Shown: piece after piece, positions 24,537 to 32,811 of the stretch
How the letters are laid out: each line of letters opens with the position of its first letter
How positions within the stretch are numbered: the stretch's first letter is position 1
Assembly (NCBI RefSeq): GCF_018138145.1
Contig: NZ_CP073104.1
Coordinates: forward strand, 2,108,001 to 2,172,000
Reading direction: 5' to 3'
Source of the DNA: Pseudomonas sp. SCA2728.1_7
Lineage (GTDB): Bacteria; Pseudomonadota; Gammaproteobacteria; Pseudomonadales; Pseudomonadaceae
DNA: 64,000 nucleotides
The notes under the pieces: model-generated
Seen by the model: the letters and a program-made list of their open reading frames with translations, nothing else
Database searches by the model: none
Told to the model about the DNA's origin: nothing
Made by a program: the position numbers and the translations under genes

Positions 24537-26504
24537 ATGCGCCTCTTCCTCTGCGAAAAACCTTCCCAGGGTCGGGACATCGCCACGGTACTCGGGGCCA
24601 CTCGGCGTGGTGATGGTTGCCTGATCGGCACAGAGACAACCGTCACCTGGTGTATCGGCCACCTACTGGAGACAGCACCGCCTGAAGCCTATGGCATTCA
24701 GTACAAGAACTGGTCGTTGGATCATCTACCGATCATTCCCGCGCAGTGGAAGGTCGAGGTCAAACACAAAACTGCGGCACAGTTCAAAGTCATCAAGCGC
24801 CTGCTCAGTGAAGCCTCTGCTGTCGTCATCGCGACCGACGCCGATCGCGAAGGTGAGATGATTGCCCGCGAGTTACTGGAACTTTGCAACTATCGAGGTC
24901 CCGTTGAGCGCCTCTGGTTGTCCGCACTCAACGAGGTGTCGATTCTCAAAGCGCTGTCCTCGCTGAAGTCTGGTCAGGAGACCTTCCCGCTCTACCACTC
25001 AGCCCTCGCCCGCAGCCGGGCCGACTGGCTGATCGGCATGAACCTCAGTCGTTTGTTTACCCTGCTCGGTCGACGAGCGGGCTACGACGGTGTGCTGTCA
25101 GTGGGACGCGTCCAGACACCCACCTTACGTCTGGTGGTCGATCGGGATCGTGCGATTGCCAGCTTCGTCTCGGTGCCCTACTGGGACGTGGAGGTGCACC
25201 TGTCCTTCATGGGGCAATCATTCATCGCGTCGTGGTTACCACCCAGTTCAGGACGAGATGAGGCCTGTCGTTGCCTGCAGCAGGCGCTTGCCCGTCATGC
25301 TGGCCAAACAATCACTGACGGTAAGACCGCCACAGTACTCTCGTTGCAGACTGAGCATTTCCGAGAACCGCCGCCTCTGCCCTTCGACCTGAGCACACTG
25401 CAAGAAGTCTGCTCGCGCAAATTGGGGCTAGGGGTCCAGGAAACCCTGAACATCGCCCAAGCCCTGTATGAAACCCACAAAGCCACCACCTACCCGCGCA
25501 GCGATTGCCGCTATTTGCCAGCGAGTATGTTCGACGAGGTACCCACGGTATTCGATGCCCTGCTCAAAACGGATTCCGCACTACAGCCCGCATTTGAAAA
25601 ACTTGATCGGTCATTACGTTCCCGCGCCTGGAACGATGCCAAGGCCACCGCGCACCACGGCATCATCCCCACCACCGAGCCGGCAAACCTGGCGCGGATG
25701 TCCGAGCAAGAACGCCAAGTCTACGAACAGATTCGTAACCACTACCTCGCGCAATTTCTGCCGCACCATGAATTTGATCGAACCCAGGTCGAACTGGAGT
25801 GTGGCAAAGAACGATTGACCGCGGTTGGCAAACAGATCCTGGTCCAAAGCTGGAAAGGCTTGCTCTACGACAACACCGAGGACGATGAGCCCAGTCAAAA
25901 ATTCCAAGTCTTACCCGTCTTGCAACAGGGTACGCAGTGCGCAGTAAACGACGTCGAACTCAAGTCTATGCGCACCACAGCTCCCAAACCGCTGACCGAG
26001 GGCGATCTGATCAAGGCGATGAAAAACGTGGCCAAGCTGGTCAACGACCCGCGTCTGAAACAGAAGCTTCGGGACACCACCGGCATCGGCACCGAAGCCA
26101 CGCGTGCCGGCATCATCAAGGGCTTGATCGATCGCGGTTATTTGCTGAAGAAAAAACGCGCCTTAATGGCCTCCGCCGCGGCCCATACCCTGATTGAGGC
26201 GGTACCCGCGGCCATCGCAGATCCGGGCATGACCGCGATTTGGGAGCAGGCTCTGGACGAAATCGAAGCGGGACGTCTGAGCCTGGATGCATTCGTCGCC
26301 AAGCAGGCGAGTTGGATTGCGCAATTGGTCGAACACTGCCGAGCGCTCACCTTGGCGTTACCGGTCGAAACCGGACCGGCTTGCCCCATTTGCAACGCCT
26401 CTATGCTCAGACGTACGGGAAAATCAGGGGCGTTCTGGTCGTGCCCCCACTACCCCGACTGCAAGGGCACTGTGCCGATCAGCAAAGATATACGGCGCCC
26501 ATGA
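24537..26504 (+). CDS. topB: DNA topoisomerase III, ICE-borne
   Basis: A 655-aa type IA topoisomerase. The Toprim domain starts at residue 1 (MRLFLCEKPSQGRDIA) with acidic motif DADREGE at about 100-106. The active-site tyrosine is Tyr319 in TTYPRSDC. A C-terminal zinc finger uses Cys616, Cys619, Cys636 and Cys642. The enzyme decatenates and relaxes DNA by single-strand passage and probably resolves transfer or replication intermediates. Two of its neighbours are also replication proteins. It ends before a long structured non-coding region. Confidence 0.93.
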   Translation: MRLFLCEKPSQGRDIATVLGATRRGDGCLIGTETTVTWCIGHLLETAPPEAYGIQYKNWSLDHLPIIPAQWKVEVKHKTAAQFKVIKRLLSEASAVVIATDADREGEMIARELLELCNYRGPVERLWLSALNEVSILKALSSLKSGQETFPLYHSALARSRADWLIGMNLSRLFTLLGRRAGYDGVLSVGRVQTPTLRLVVDRDRAIASFVSVPYWDVEVHLSFMGQSFIASWLPPSSGRDEACRCLQQALARHAGQTITDGKTATVLSLQTEHFREPPPLPFDLSTLQEVCSRKLGLGVQETLNIAQALYETHKATTYPRSDCRYLPASMFDEVPTVFDALLKTDSALQPAFEKLDRSLRSRAWNDAKATAHHGIIPTTEPANLARMSEQERQVYEQIRNHYLAQFLPHHEFDRTQVELECGKERLTAVGKQILVQSWKGLLYDNTEDDEPSQKFQVLPVLQQGTQCAVNDVELKSMRTTAPKPLTEGDLIKAMKNVAKLVNDPRLKQKLRDTTGIGTEATRAGIIKGLIDRGYLLKKKRALMASAAAHTLIEAVPAAIADPGMTAIWEQALDEIEAGRLSLDAFVAKQASWIAQLVEHCRALTLALPVETGPACPICNASMLRRTGKSGAFWSCPHYPDCKGTVPISKDIRRP

Positions 26505-27415
26505 CTCACCATTGAAGATCAACTTGAATATTGGGGCGACCTTTAAGGCAACGCACTCTGCCTTGACGTCATCCCACCCTCTCTGCTGTAGTGCCTCAGG
26601 ATCATCGCCAACGGCGACCCAAGACCGATTCGCTCCGGGTAGCTCGGTCGAACTCTTAGAGTTCGGAGCCTTCTCTTCTGCGGAATTACATTCCCGTTTT
26701 GTGCTCGACCTGATCGTGGTGGCGGATGACCACTGTTGCCTCTGCCAGGCAATAGCGGTCATCCGCCTCGGCGATAGTATTCAGCCCCGGAGCCCACCGG
26801 GGAAACACTGGGCACCCTTTGTGCGCGGATGCGTGCCAGCATGTTCCGACCCAGGCCACGACAAGGGTCGGTTGGCGAATCATGATGCAGTTAAACCAAG
26901 CTTTGCGAGGAGCTTGTCGACTGCACAAGACCGTCAAAGGTGGCTTTTCTCTTCCTCGCCTGGCGACCCGTCAGGCTCACTCTTCATTTTCTTCATTCCA
27001 GTGACTGCCACTGAGTTCCGGCGATAAAAAACTGGGTTGCAGCGTCTTGACGCTCCCCTGTAACGGGCTTATACAAAGGGCGTGGTTCGCTGTCGTTGAC
27101 AGCCCAGCCCAGGTAGCCAGAACCTTCAAGGCTACGCCACGTTCGTGGTGGTTTACCCAAGTGTGATCAGCGTTCGGAAGCTCGCACGGTTACCGCTTCA
27201 GCGGTGATGAATGCCCACTACCCCAGGATTGCGGACCACTACCGCAGACGTTCCTCTGCTGCATCGCTATTCCCCCAGACGCAAAGTTCTGCTCGTCATC
27301 GGCTTGCCGGTGCCAAGTCCTTCATCGCTCGCCTTCACCTTACCCACCCTGACGGGGGCTCACTTCCCCGTCAGGGCCTGTGCGTCGCCGTTCCCCTTGA
27401 AACAGGAGAACCACC
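26505..27415 (+). ncRNA. 911-nt non-coding region dense in stem-loops (candidate structured RNA or origin)
   Basis: No convincing gene is present. Perfect stems seen by eye: 26545-26564, 26605-26617, 26649-26665 (7 bp), a two-tier hairpin 26721-26767 (outer 11 bp, inner 6 bp, symmetric 4-base internal loops), 26785-26802, 26846-26871, 26897-26916, 26999-27013, 27041-27054, 27089-27103, 27114-27134, 27137-27148, 27192-27205 and 27347-27376 (11 bp). It lies between topB and the STY4534-type gene. It could be a structured RNA, a long 5' leader, a single-strand origin or an oriT. The strand is assumed from the flanking genes. Confidence 0.5.
27347..27376 (+). terminator. 11-bp GC-rich hairpin upstream of the STY4534-type gene
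   Basis: Arms CCCTGACGGGG (27347-27357) and CCCCGTCAGGG (27366-27376) enclose an 8-base loop. It ends 39 bases before the ATG at 27416. No T-run follows, so it may be an attenuator or RNA-stabilising hairpin rather than a terminator. Confidence 0.45.
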
Positions 27416-28000
27416 ATGGCCCACGCCAACCAATCCCAAGAAGCGACCACTTACTTCAACCTGCACACCGTCGGTATCGGTTACCTCAACCGTGTTCGAG
27501 AAGTCCAAGTCCGCCGCGGCCAGCCATTCATGGCCTGCGATATCGCAGCCCTGCACGGCGCCACCGATGCGGTCGAGTACACCCGCTTCGACTGCAAAGT
27601 CGCGGGGGGTGAAGCTGAACGCTTGATTCGTCTTTATATGGACGCCGTCAAGGCCGAGAAAAAAGTCTTGCTGTCGTTCCGTATTGGCGACCTGTGGATC
27701 GATCCGTTTCTCTACGAGAAAGGCGATAAACAAGGTCAACCAGGCGCCAGCCTGAAAGGTCGCTTGCTGTTCATTGACTGGATCAAGGTCAACGGCACGT
27801 TCGAGTACAAAGCGCCCGCCAGGCAGGAAGCAACAGCACCTGCTGAGCAAGCACCCACCAGTGAACCATCCCCACCATCGGCTGACGCCGAAGCTGAGGA
27901 GATCGACAACCCAACAGAGACTCAGGTCGAGCCTGACTCTCCTCCCACTCCCCGCACGGCGGCCCGCCGTGATGCCACCCGTACCGTTCAGTCCGCCTGA
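27416..28000 (+). CDS. STY4534-family ICE replication protein (DUF3577)
   Basis: A 194-aa protein. The conserved domain is about 1-135 (TTYFNLHTVGIGYLNRVREV, GQPFMACDIAALHG, LLSFRIGDLWIDPF, GRLLFIDWIKVNG), an OB-like fold pattern also seen in plasmid ssDNA-binding or partition accessories. The C-terminal 60 residues are Pro/Ala/Glu-rich and disordered. CAGGAG precedes the ATG. The family is constant in SPI-7/PFGI-1 elements; its function in replication is inferred from the name only. Confidence 0.82.
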   Translation: MAHANQSQEATTYFNLHTVGIGYLNRVREVQVRRGQPFMACDIAALHGATDAVEYTRFDCKVAGGEAERLIRLYMDAVKAEKKVLLSFRIGDLWIDPFLYEKGDKQGQPGASLKGRLLFIDWIKVNGTFEYKAPARQEATAPAEQAPTSEPSPPSADAEAEEIDNPTETQVEPDSPPTPRTAARRDATRTVQSA

Positions 28001-28022
28001 ACAGTCCACGATGTTCCTCATC

Positions 28023-28046
28023 AAGGCGCTCCCCCGAGCGCCTTTT
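28023..28046 (+). terminator. Intrinsic terminator after the STY4534-type gene
   Basis: Stem AAGGCGCT (28023-28030) / AGCGCCTT (28037-28044) with a 6-base loop is followed by a TTTT run to 28046. It lies 22 bases after the stop, before the next gene's own ribosome-binding site. Confidence 0.7.
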
Positions 28047-28071
28047 CTTCAATCCGCACAGGAGAACCGAC

Positions 28072-28329
28072 ATGGAATCCTTCTGGCTTTGCGACGACTG
28101 CCTGTTCGCTGTGGCGTACGAGGACTACAGCACGTTATCGCTCTACTACACGACGGATGAAATCGAGAAACGCATCGCCGGTATCCATCGTGGACTGGTT
28201 CGCTTAATACCCATCAGTGCCGACTTCGATCCCGAAACCGGCTGGGGAACAAAAGCCTTTTCCCCATTGCCCTGCGACGGTTGTGGCTCACCCCTACACG
28301 GTCAACGTCACCGATTCACCCGGCTGTAA
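28072..28329 (+). CDS. Conserved ICE protein with two CxxC pairs (85 aa)
   Basis: An 85-aa protein, family not recognised. It has Cys7/Cys10 (CDDC) at the N-terminus and Cys68/Cys71 (CDGC) near the C-terminus, suggesting a zinc-ribbon-like fold. ACAGGAGAAC precedes the ATG, the same leader used by the neighbouring genes. It is flanked by a terminator upstream and radC downstream, so it may be transcribed on its own. Confidence 0.65.
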   Translation: MESFWLCDDCLFAVAYEDYSTLSLYYTTDEIEKRIAGIHRGLVRLIPISADFDPETGWGTKAFSPLPCDGCGSPLHGQRHRFTRL

Positions 28330-28429
28330 ACAGCGCGTCATCGGCTAATGCCCGCGACTCTATTTCCATCTAGGGGACGCCACTCCCCTCGGGCGTGTAC
28401 CCCTGATTGTTCCCTTCGGAGGTACCACC

Positions 28430-28924
28430 ATGAACACCCAATTCACACTAATTGAAACCTCGGATTTCGAGACTGATCGAATCAGCCAAGAAAACCAGGT
28501 GATCGACAAGGCACTGCATATTCTAGATCGTCGGCTGTTCGCCCGCGGCCCTAACCTGACGTCACCTGGTGCCGTGGCCTCATACCTAAAACTGCATCTT
28601 GTGCAACAAGAGCATGAAGTCTTCGGTGTGATTTTTCTCGATGCCCAGCACCGCGTGCTGGCGTTCGAAGTCCTCTTTCACGGCAGCATTGATGGTGCCA
28701 GCGTTTACCCCCGCCAAGTCGTTAAGCGCTCCCTCGCACATAACGCAGCGGCCGCCATCTTTGTGCACAACCACCCCTCTGGTTGTACGGAACCCAGCCA
28801 GGCGGATCGCGTCTTGACCGCACGGCTGAAGGAGGCCTTGGCCTTGATCGAAGTGCGCGTAATGGATCACTTCATCGTGGGTGAAGGTCGTCCTCTCTCC
28901 CTTGCCGAATATGGCTGGCTTTAA
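28430..28924 (+). CDS. radC: RadC-family JAB-domain protein of the ICE
   Basis: A 164-aa MPN/JAB-fold protein lacking the N-terminal helix-hairpin-helix of chromosomal RadC. The JAMM metal-site residues are visible: Glu80, His113 and His115 in HNHPSG, and Asp126. Such short RadC proteins are common on mobile elements; the protein acts as a metallohydrolase of unknown substrate, and a DNA repair role is not established. GGAGG precedes the ATG. A terminator hairpin follows at once. Confidence 0.87.
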   Translation: MNTQFTLIETSDFETDRISQENQVIDKALHILDRRLFARGPNLTSPGAVASYLKLHLVQQEHEVFGVIFLDAQHRVLAFEVLFHGSIDGASVYPRQVVKRSLAHNAAAAIFVHNHPSGCTEPSQADRVLTARLKEALALIEVRVMDHFIVGEGRPLSLAEYGWL

Positions 28925-28931
28925 CCCTCAC

Positions 28932-28950
28932 AGGCGCCTTCGGGCGCCTT
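28932..28950 (+). terminator. Terminator with TTCG tetraloop after radC
   Basis: AGGCGCC (28932-28938), loop TTCG, GGCGCCT (28943-28949), then a T-rich stretch. It begins 8 bases after the radC stop and is stable for its size. Confidence 0.65.
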
Positions 28951-28976
28951 GTTCATTTTCATCCAGGAGAACTCTC

Positions 28977-29723
28977 ATGCCCCCCACACCCCAAGCCCCA
29001 ACCCTGCTGGCAGCTTCAAACCCATTTGCTCGCGGCTACGACAACCTTCATATCGAACGGCTGCTGCAGATCACCTACGAAGACGACTGCCCTCCCTGCT
29101 TTCGACCCGTACACGACTAACAAGCCCATCTGCCCGACGATGAGCTGCAGCTGTTCCCCTGTCTGTTCAATGACGATTTCGCCTTGATCAGCGAAGGCCA
29201 ATCCATTCCGGTTGAGTTGGATGAACGCTGTCAGTCCTCCGGGCTGGTGCGCCAAGTGATCTACGCCGTGATGGGAGAAGTGCTCAACGAGCGGCATCAC
29301 GTCGGCGACCTGTACTCCCTGGAAGAAGCCCAAGCCGTGTTCCATCGCTTGAGCTTCGAAACGGGGCACTACAGTCGAGCCTGGGAGATCAGTACCGCAC
29401 ACCTTCCCGAAGAAGCGATGCTTTATCTGGAAGAATGGGTCAGTCACTTCGTTCCGAGGCAAACTGGCCTCTTGTTCGAACTGTTCGCGTTGCCGGATTG
29501 CTGCGGTATCGGATGCAAACTGATCGGCACGCCATGGACGGACGACAACCTGCTGAACATTGAGAGCCAACCTTATTCAACCCTGAGACAAGAGCAGCTC
29601 GACGCCGGCACGCCGGAAACTTTGGTCAACGTACTGTATCTGGCGGCATTGGCGGATGTGCGATTGTTGATCTTCGACCCCGACGCTGCCGTCTTGGATG
29701 GGCTCGCCGTTTTTGATGAGTAA
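28977..29723 (+). pseudogene. Conserved ICE gene interrupted by an in-frame stop
   Basis: ATG at 28977 (after CAGGAGAAC) opens MPPTPQAPTLLAASNPFARG and reads to a TAA at 29118-29120 (codon 48). The same frame continues uninterrupted for 200 more codons (QAHLPDDELQLFPCLFNDDF...) to 29723. The full product would be 248 aa. A one-base change, for example from a Tyr codon, explains the stop; no frameshift is needed. Internal restart at TTG 29184 could make the C-terminal part. Function unknown. Confidence 0.7.
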
Positions 29724-29784
29724 CAATGCGTTCAGTTTTAACACGACCCGCCTTGAATCGACTTTCTCACTGAATCGCTCCTTC

Positions 29785-29827
29785 ACCTCATGTCAGGTTC
29801 TGCACTGAATCTGACATGAGGTTTTTT
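29785..29827 (+). terminator. Terminator hairpin that also buries the pilL ribosome-binding site
   Basis: ACCTCATGTCAG (29785-29796) pairs perfectly with CTGACATGAGGT (29811-29822), 12 bp, followed by T29822-29827. The only ribosome-binding sequence for pilL, GAGG at 29818-29821, is inside the right arm, and the ATG follows at 29830. The structure can both end upstream transcription and hide the start of the transfer operon. Confidence 0.7.
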
Positions 29828-29829
29828 CC

Positions 29830-30372
29830 ATGGAGCGTTTTTTCACGCCTGTCTGCCTGCTGGGTTTGCTGAGCGCCTGCACCGCGCAAATCCCCAATAC
29901 ATTGCCGACCCATCCAGAAATCGACGGTGGCTCCAATCGGGCCCAGCACTCGAGGGGCACAGCCGAAGAAAGCCATCCGGCAGAACTTCGTTATGGCCGC
30001 TACTCACTGGTCAGCACCGAGCCCACCGCGGAACAACGCGATCTTCTGGCCCAAATCATTGACGTGAACATCCCGTCCAGCCTGAGCCCTTTAGTGCAGG
30101 ATGCATTGCAGTACGTATTGCAGCGCTCGGGCTATTCGCTCTGTCCAGTTTCCGCGTCGGTGAAGGTGCTGTTTACCCGGCCTCTGCCCGCAGCTCATTA
30201 CCGGCTTGGCCCAATCCCGTTGCGCAACGCGCTACAAGTGCTGGCTGGCCCCGCCTGGCAACTCACGACCGATGAAGTCAGCCGTTCCGTCTGCTTCGAA
30301 CAGCAGAAAACGGATGCCGGTGTCGCGCTGATCAGCCCGGCCTCGCCCCGTCAGCCGGAGGCACGCCCATGA
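29830..30372 (+). CDS. pilL: PilL-type ICE lipoprotein (PFGI-1 class), first gene of the transfer operon
   Basis: A 180-aa lipoprotein. Signal peptide with lipobox LLSAC places the lipidated Cys at residue 17. The mature part (about 55-160: YGRYSLVSTEPTAEQRDLL, VQDALQYVLQRSGYSL, GPIPLRNALQVLAGPAW) matches the PilL N-terminal domain seen in PFGI-1-class elements. It is likely an outer-membrane component of the conjugation machinery or mating pilus. Translation start lies directly after a terminator-like hairpin. It overlaps the next gene by ATGA. Confidence 0.85.
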   Translation: MERFFTPVCLLGLLSACTAQIPNTLPTHPEIDGGSNRAQHSRGTAEESHPAELRYGRYSLVSTEPTAEQRDLLAQIIDVNIPSSLSPLVQDALQYVLQRSGYSLCPVSASVKVLFTRPLPAAHYRLGPIPLRNALQVLAGPAWQLTTDEVSRSVCFEQQKTDAGVALISPASPRQPEARP

Positions 30373-31040
30373 AAGCCTCGACGTTTCAAACCCTCATCAT
30401 TGGGCTGCTTTGCCTCGCGGTCGCCGGTCTGAGCGGTGGTTTGTATAACCAATATCAACACCTGGCCGAGCTACAGAGCACGAACACCCAATCCCAACAA
30501 ACCCTGGACACCCTGCAACGTGATTCAAACGCCCTCAAGGATACACAGGAAAAACTGCAGTACGCGCTGAAAGACCTGAAGCAGATGGTCGATACCGGTG
30601 AGCAACAGGCCAATACCCTCGATCCCATGCTGGATCAATGGGCGCAAGAAATACAGGAACTGCGCGACGGTCTGACAGCCCGCGCCACCGCAGCGGACAT
30701 GACCGCGCTACGCGCACGCCTTGAGCAAGTCGAGCAACAGCTCCTGGAGCTCAAGACCCAGCCATCAACTCCACCATCGACGTCTTCCACGGCCAAGCCG
30801 AAACAGACCGCTCACCCCAAACCCATCTCGCTCTCGCCGCCGTTTTCAGTGTTGAGTGTCGAGTCCCGCGGGGGTGAGCGTTTTCTGGCGGTCGCACCTC
30901 ATGACAGCCGCTCGCTCAGGGATGTTCGGCTGCTGCATAGCGGCGAGCAGCAAGGGGCTTGGCGCCTGAAAATACTGGAGCCGAACTCAGCCATCTTCGC
31001 AGTGGTCGCTCAGCCAGACCAGACCGTGCACCTCCCTTGA
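30369..31040 (+). CDS. Membrane-anchored coiled-coil transfer protein
   Basis: A 223-aa protein not assigned to a named family. Residues about 7-27 are an N-terminal membrane anchor (TLIIGLLCLAVAGLSGGLY). About 28-130 is a long coiled coil. A Pro/Ser/Thr-rich hinge (133-158) leads to a compact C-terminal domain (FSVLSVESRGGERFLAVAP). The layout, inner-membrane anchor plus periplasmic rod, suits a structural part of the transfer apparatus. It overlaps pilL by four bases. Confidence 0.72.
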   Translation: MKASTFQTLIIGLLCLAVAGLSGGLYNQYQHLAELQSTNTQSQQTLDTLQRDSNALKDTQEKLQYALKDLKQMVDTGEQQANTLDPMLDQWAQEIQELRDGLTARATAADMTALRARLEQVEQQLLELKTQPSTPPSTSSTAKPKQTAHPKPISLSPPFSVLSVESRGGERFLAVAPHDSRSLRDVRLLHSGEQQGAWRLKILEPNSAIFAVVAQPDQTVHLP

Positions 31041-31049
31041 GAAGCGATC

Positions 31050-31769
31050 ATGAACAGAGCGCTACTCCCCGCCGTCGTCTGTCTCGTTTCGCTACTGGCC
31101 ACGGGCGCTGCGATGGGCAACCCCGTCACGACACAGTCACGGACCCAGGACACGCAGTCTGCTCCGCTGGGGCGCTCTGACTCTGAACAGGCGGCGAGCT
31201 GGGGTCTGACGGAGCAGGAGTGGACGCGCTTCGAACAGATCCAAGCCGGCCCACGCGGTTTCTGGAGCCCGAACCTCGATCCGTTGACCGCACTCGGAGT
31301 CGAGGCCGAGACCGACCAAGAACGCCAGCGCTATGCCGAATTACAGGTAGCGCTGGAAGCCAAACGCGCCGAGCGCGAGTTAGCCTATCAAAACGCTTAC
31401 ACCACGGCCTGGGCCAAGCTGTTTCCCGGGCTGCTGCCGATCCAGGGCATGGCATCCCCGCCCCCTGCCAGCTCATCGGCCGCGCCGCGCCAGGCCCTGT
31501 TTGTCGAGGACCACTGCCCAGCATGCACCGCCGAAGCGCAACGCCTGCAAAGCAGTGATACGGCGTTCGATATCTACCTGGTCGGCAGCCAAGGCGAGGA
31601 TGAACGCGTCCGTAGCTGGGCTCGGCAAGCCGACATCGATCCGGCCAAGGTTCAACGCCGGCAGATCACCCTAAACCATGACCGTGGTCGCTGGCTCAGC
31701 CTGGGTGCCTTGGGGTCATTGCCTGCCACATTTCAACAGGTGAATGGACAATGGCAACGCCTCGATTGA
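31050..31769 (+). CDS. TIGR03759 family ICE protein with CPAC motif
   Basis: A 239-aa exported protein with a signal peptide at about 1-23 (LLPAVVCLVSLLATGAAMG). The N-terminal part has SWGLTEQEWTRFEQI. The C-terminal part has a thioredoxin-like motif CPAC (Cys156, Cys159) after a hydrophobic strand (ALFVEDHCPAC). It may handle disulfides of periplasmic transfer proteins. It overlaps the lytic transglycosylase gene by 19 bases. Confidence 0.83.
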   Translation: MNRALLPAVVCLVSLLATGAAMGNPVTTQSRTQDTQSAPLGRSDSEQAASWGLTEQEWTRFEQIQAGPRGFWSPNLDPLTALGVEAETDQERQRYAELQVALEAKRAERELAYQNAYTTAWAKLFPGLLPIQGMASPPPASSSAAPRQALFVEDHCPACTAEAQRLQSSDTAFDIYLVGSQGEDERVRSWARQADIDPAKVQRRQITLNHDRGRWLSLGALGSLPATFQQVNGQWQRLD

Positions 31770-32299
31770 GTGGTATTGCGCTCCTGCTGACGATGCTTGC
31801 CGTCCAGGCGGATGAACTCCCGCCGCCTGCCTACCAATTGGCGGCGCATGACGCCGACATCCCTTCTACGGTGCTGTTTGCGATTGCCCTGCAGGAGAGT
31901 GGCATTCGCGTCCGAGGTCGGCTGCTGCCCTGGCCGTGGACGCTGAATATTGCCGGTACCCCTTACCGCTTCGCCACTCGCCAAGCCGCCTGTCACGCCT
32001 TGCTTCAGGCGCTAGCCCGACAAAACGCCAAGCGGGTCGATGCCGGACTCGGGCAAACCAACCTGGGTTATCACGGGCAACGTTTTTCCAGCCCTTGTGA
32101 AGCCCTCGACCCCTACCGAAATCTCGCGGTGACCGCCGCGCTGTTGCAGGAGCATCACGCCGCCACCGGTGATTGGGTATTGGCTGCCGGGCGCTATCAC
32201 CGCCCAGCGGGAGGTATACCTGCCGCGCGTTACCGCGCCGAATTTACCCGGCAATTCGAACGGTTGCTGGTTTCCTTCAAACAGGGCACACCACCATGA
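31751..32299 (+). CDS. Lytic transglycosylase (SLT domain) of the transfer system
   Basis: A 182-aa exported SLT-type lytic transglycosylase with a signal peptide at about 1-20. Catalytic Glu49 lies in IALQESG. The later motifs GLGQTNLGYHG and AGRYHRP complete the lysozyme-like fold. It opens peptidoglycan locally so the type IV secretion channel can be built, like VirB1. It overlaps the next gene by ATGA. Confidence 0.87.
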   Translation: MATPRLSGIALLLTMLAVQADELPPPAYQLAAHDADIPSTVLFAIALQESGIRVRGRLLPWPWTLNIAGTPYRFATRQAACHALLQALARQNAKRVDAGLGQTNLGYHGQRFSSPCEALDPYRNLAVTAALLQEHHAATGDWVLAAGRYHRPAGGIPAARYRAEFTRQFERLLVSFKQGTPP

Positions 32300-32802
32300 A
32301 GCGAATCCCAATCGCCTGTTATTTCACCTTGCTCTTGGCACCCTTCGCCCAACCGGAATTGACCATAGCCGGGGATCAGCCTAGCGACTACACCCGACCA
32401 GCTGCCAGGCCGTCAATAAGCAACGGGGCCCAGCCTGATCGGGCTATGCATGCGGACCTGTCCGCGTTTGCCGATGAAGCCTGGATACTGCCGATCCGCA
32501 GCTCTCACTTGAGCCCCGGCCATATCACGTCTCGCACGCTGGACATGCCGGGTTTGCGGCCATTTTTCCTGGTCGGTGACGATCCCCAATCACTGGCTTG
32601 GTTGCATCAACGTGCGACGGAACTGCAGGAAATGGGCGCGGCTGGCCTCGCCGTCGAAGTGGCCGACACTGAAGCCCTGGCCCGAATTCGCGCAGCCGCT
32701 CCGGGCATCACCATCCTGCCGGTCAACGGCAACGACATTGCCATTCGCCTGCAGATTGAGCACTACCCCGTCTTGATCACTGCCACCTCACTGGAACAGT
32801 GA
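32296..32802 (+). CDS. PFL_4695 (TIGR03765) family ICE protein
   Basis: A 168-aa exported protein with a hydrophobic N-terminus at about 5-25. The conserved second half (DMPGLRPFFLVGDDPQSLAWLHQRATELQ, shown in part; GITILPVNGNDIAIRLQIEHYPVLI) resembles a thioredoxin-like alpha/beta fold without cysteines, comparable to TrbC/TraW-type pilus proteins. It is 9 bases before traD. Function within the pilus or channel is inferred from position. Confidence 0.8.
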   Translation: MKRIPIACYFTLLLAPFAQPELTIAGDQPSDYTRPAARPSISNGAQPDRAMHADLSAFADEAWILPIRSSHLSPGHITSRTLDMPGLRPFFLVGDDPQSLAWLHQRATELQEMGAAGLAVEVADTEALARIRAAAPGITILPVNGNDIAIRLQIEHYPVLITATSLEQ

Positions 32803-32811
32803 GTCCAGGTC

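Noticed and set aside
26287-27027. 246-codon frame running from topB into the structured region
   Set aside because: It overlaps topB in another frame, lacks a start signal and has no protein-like composition; stem-loops explain the region better.
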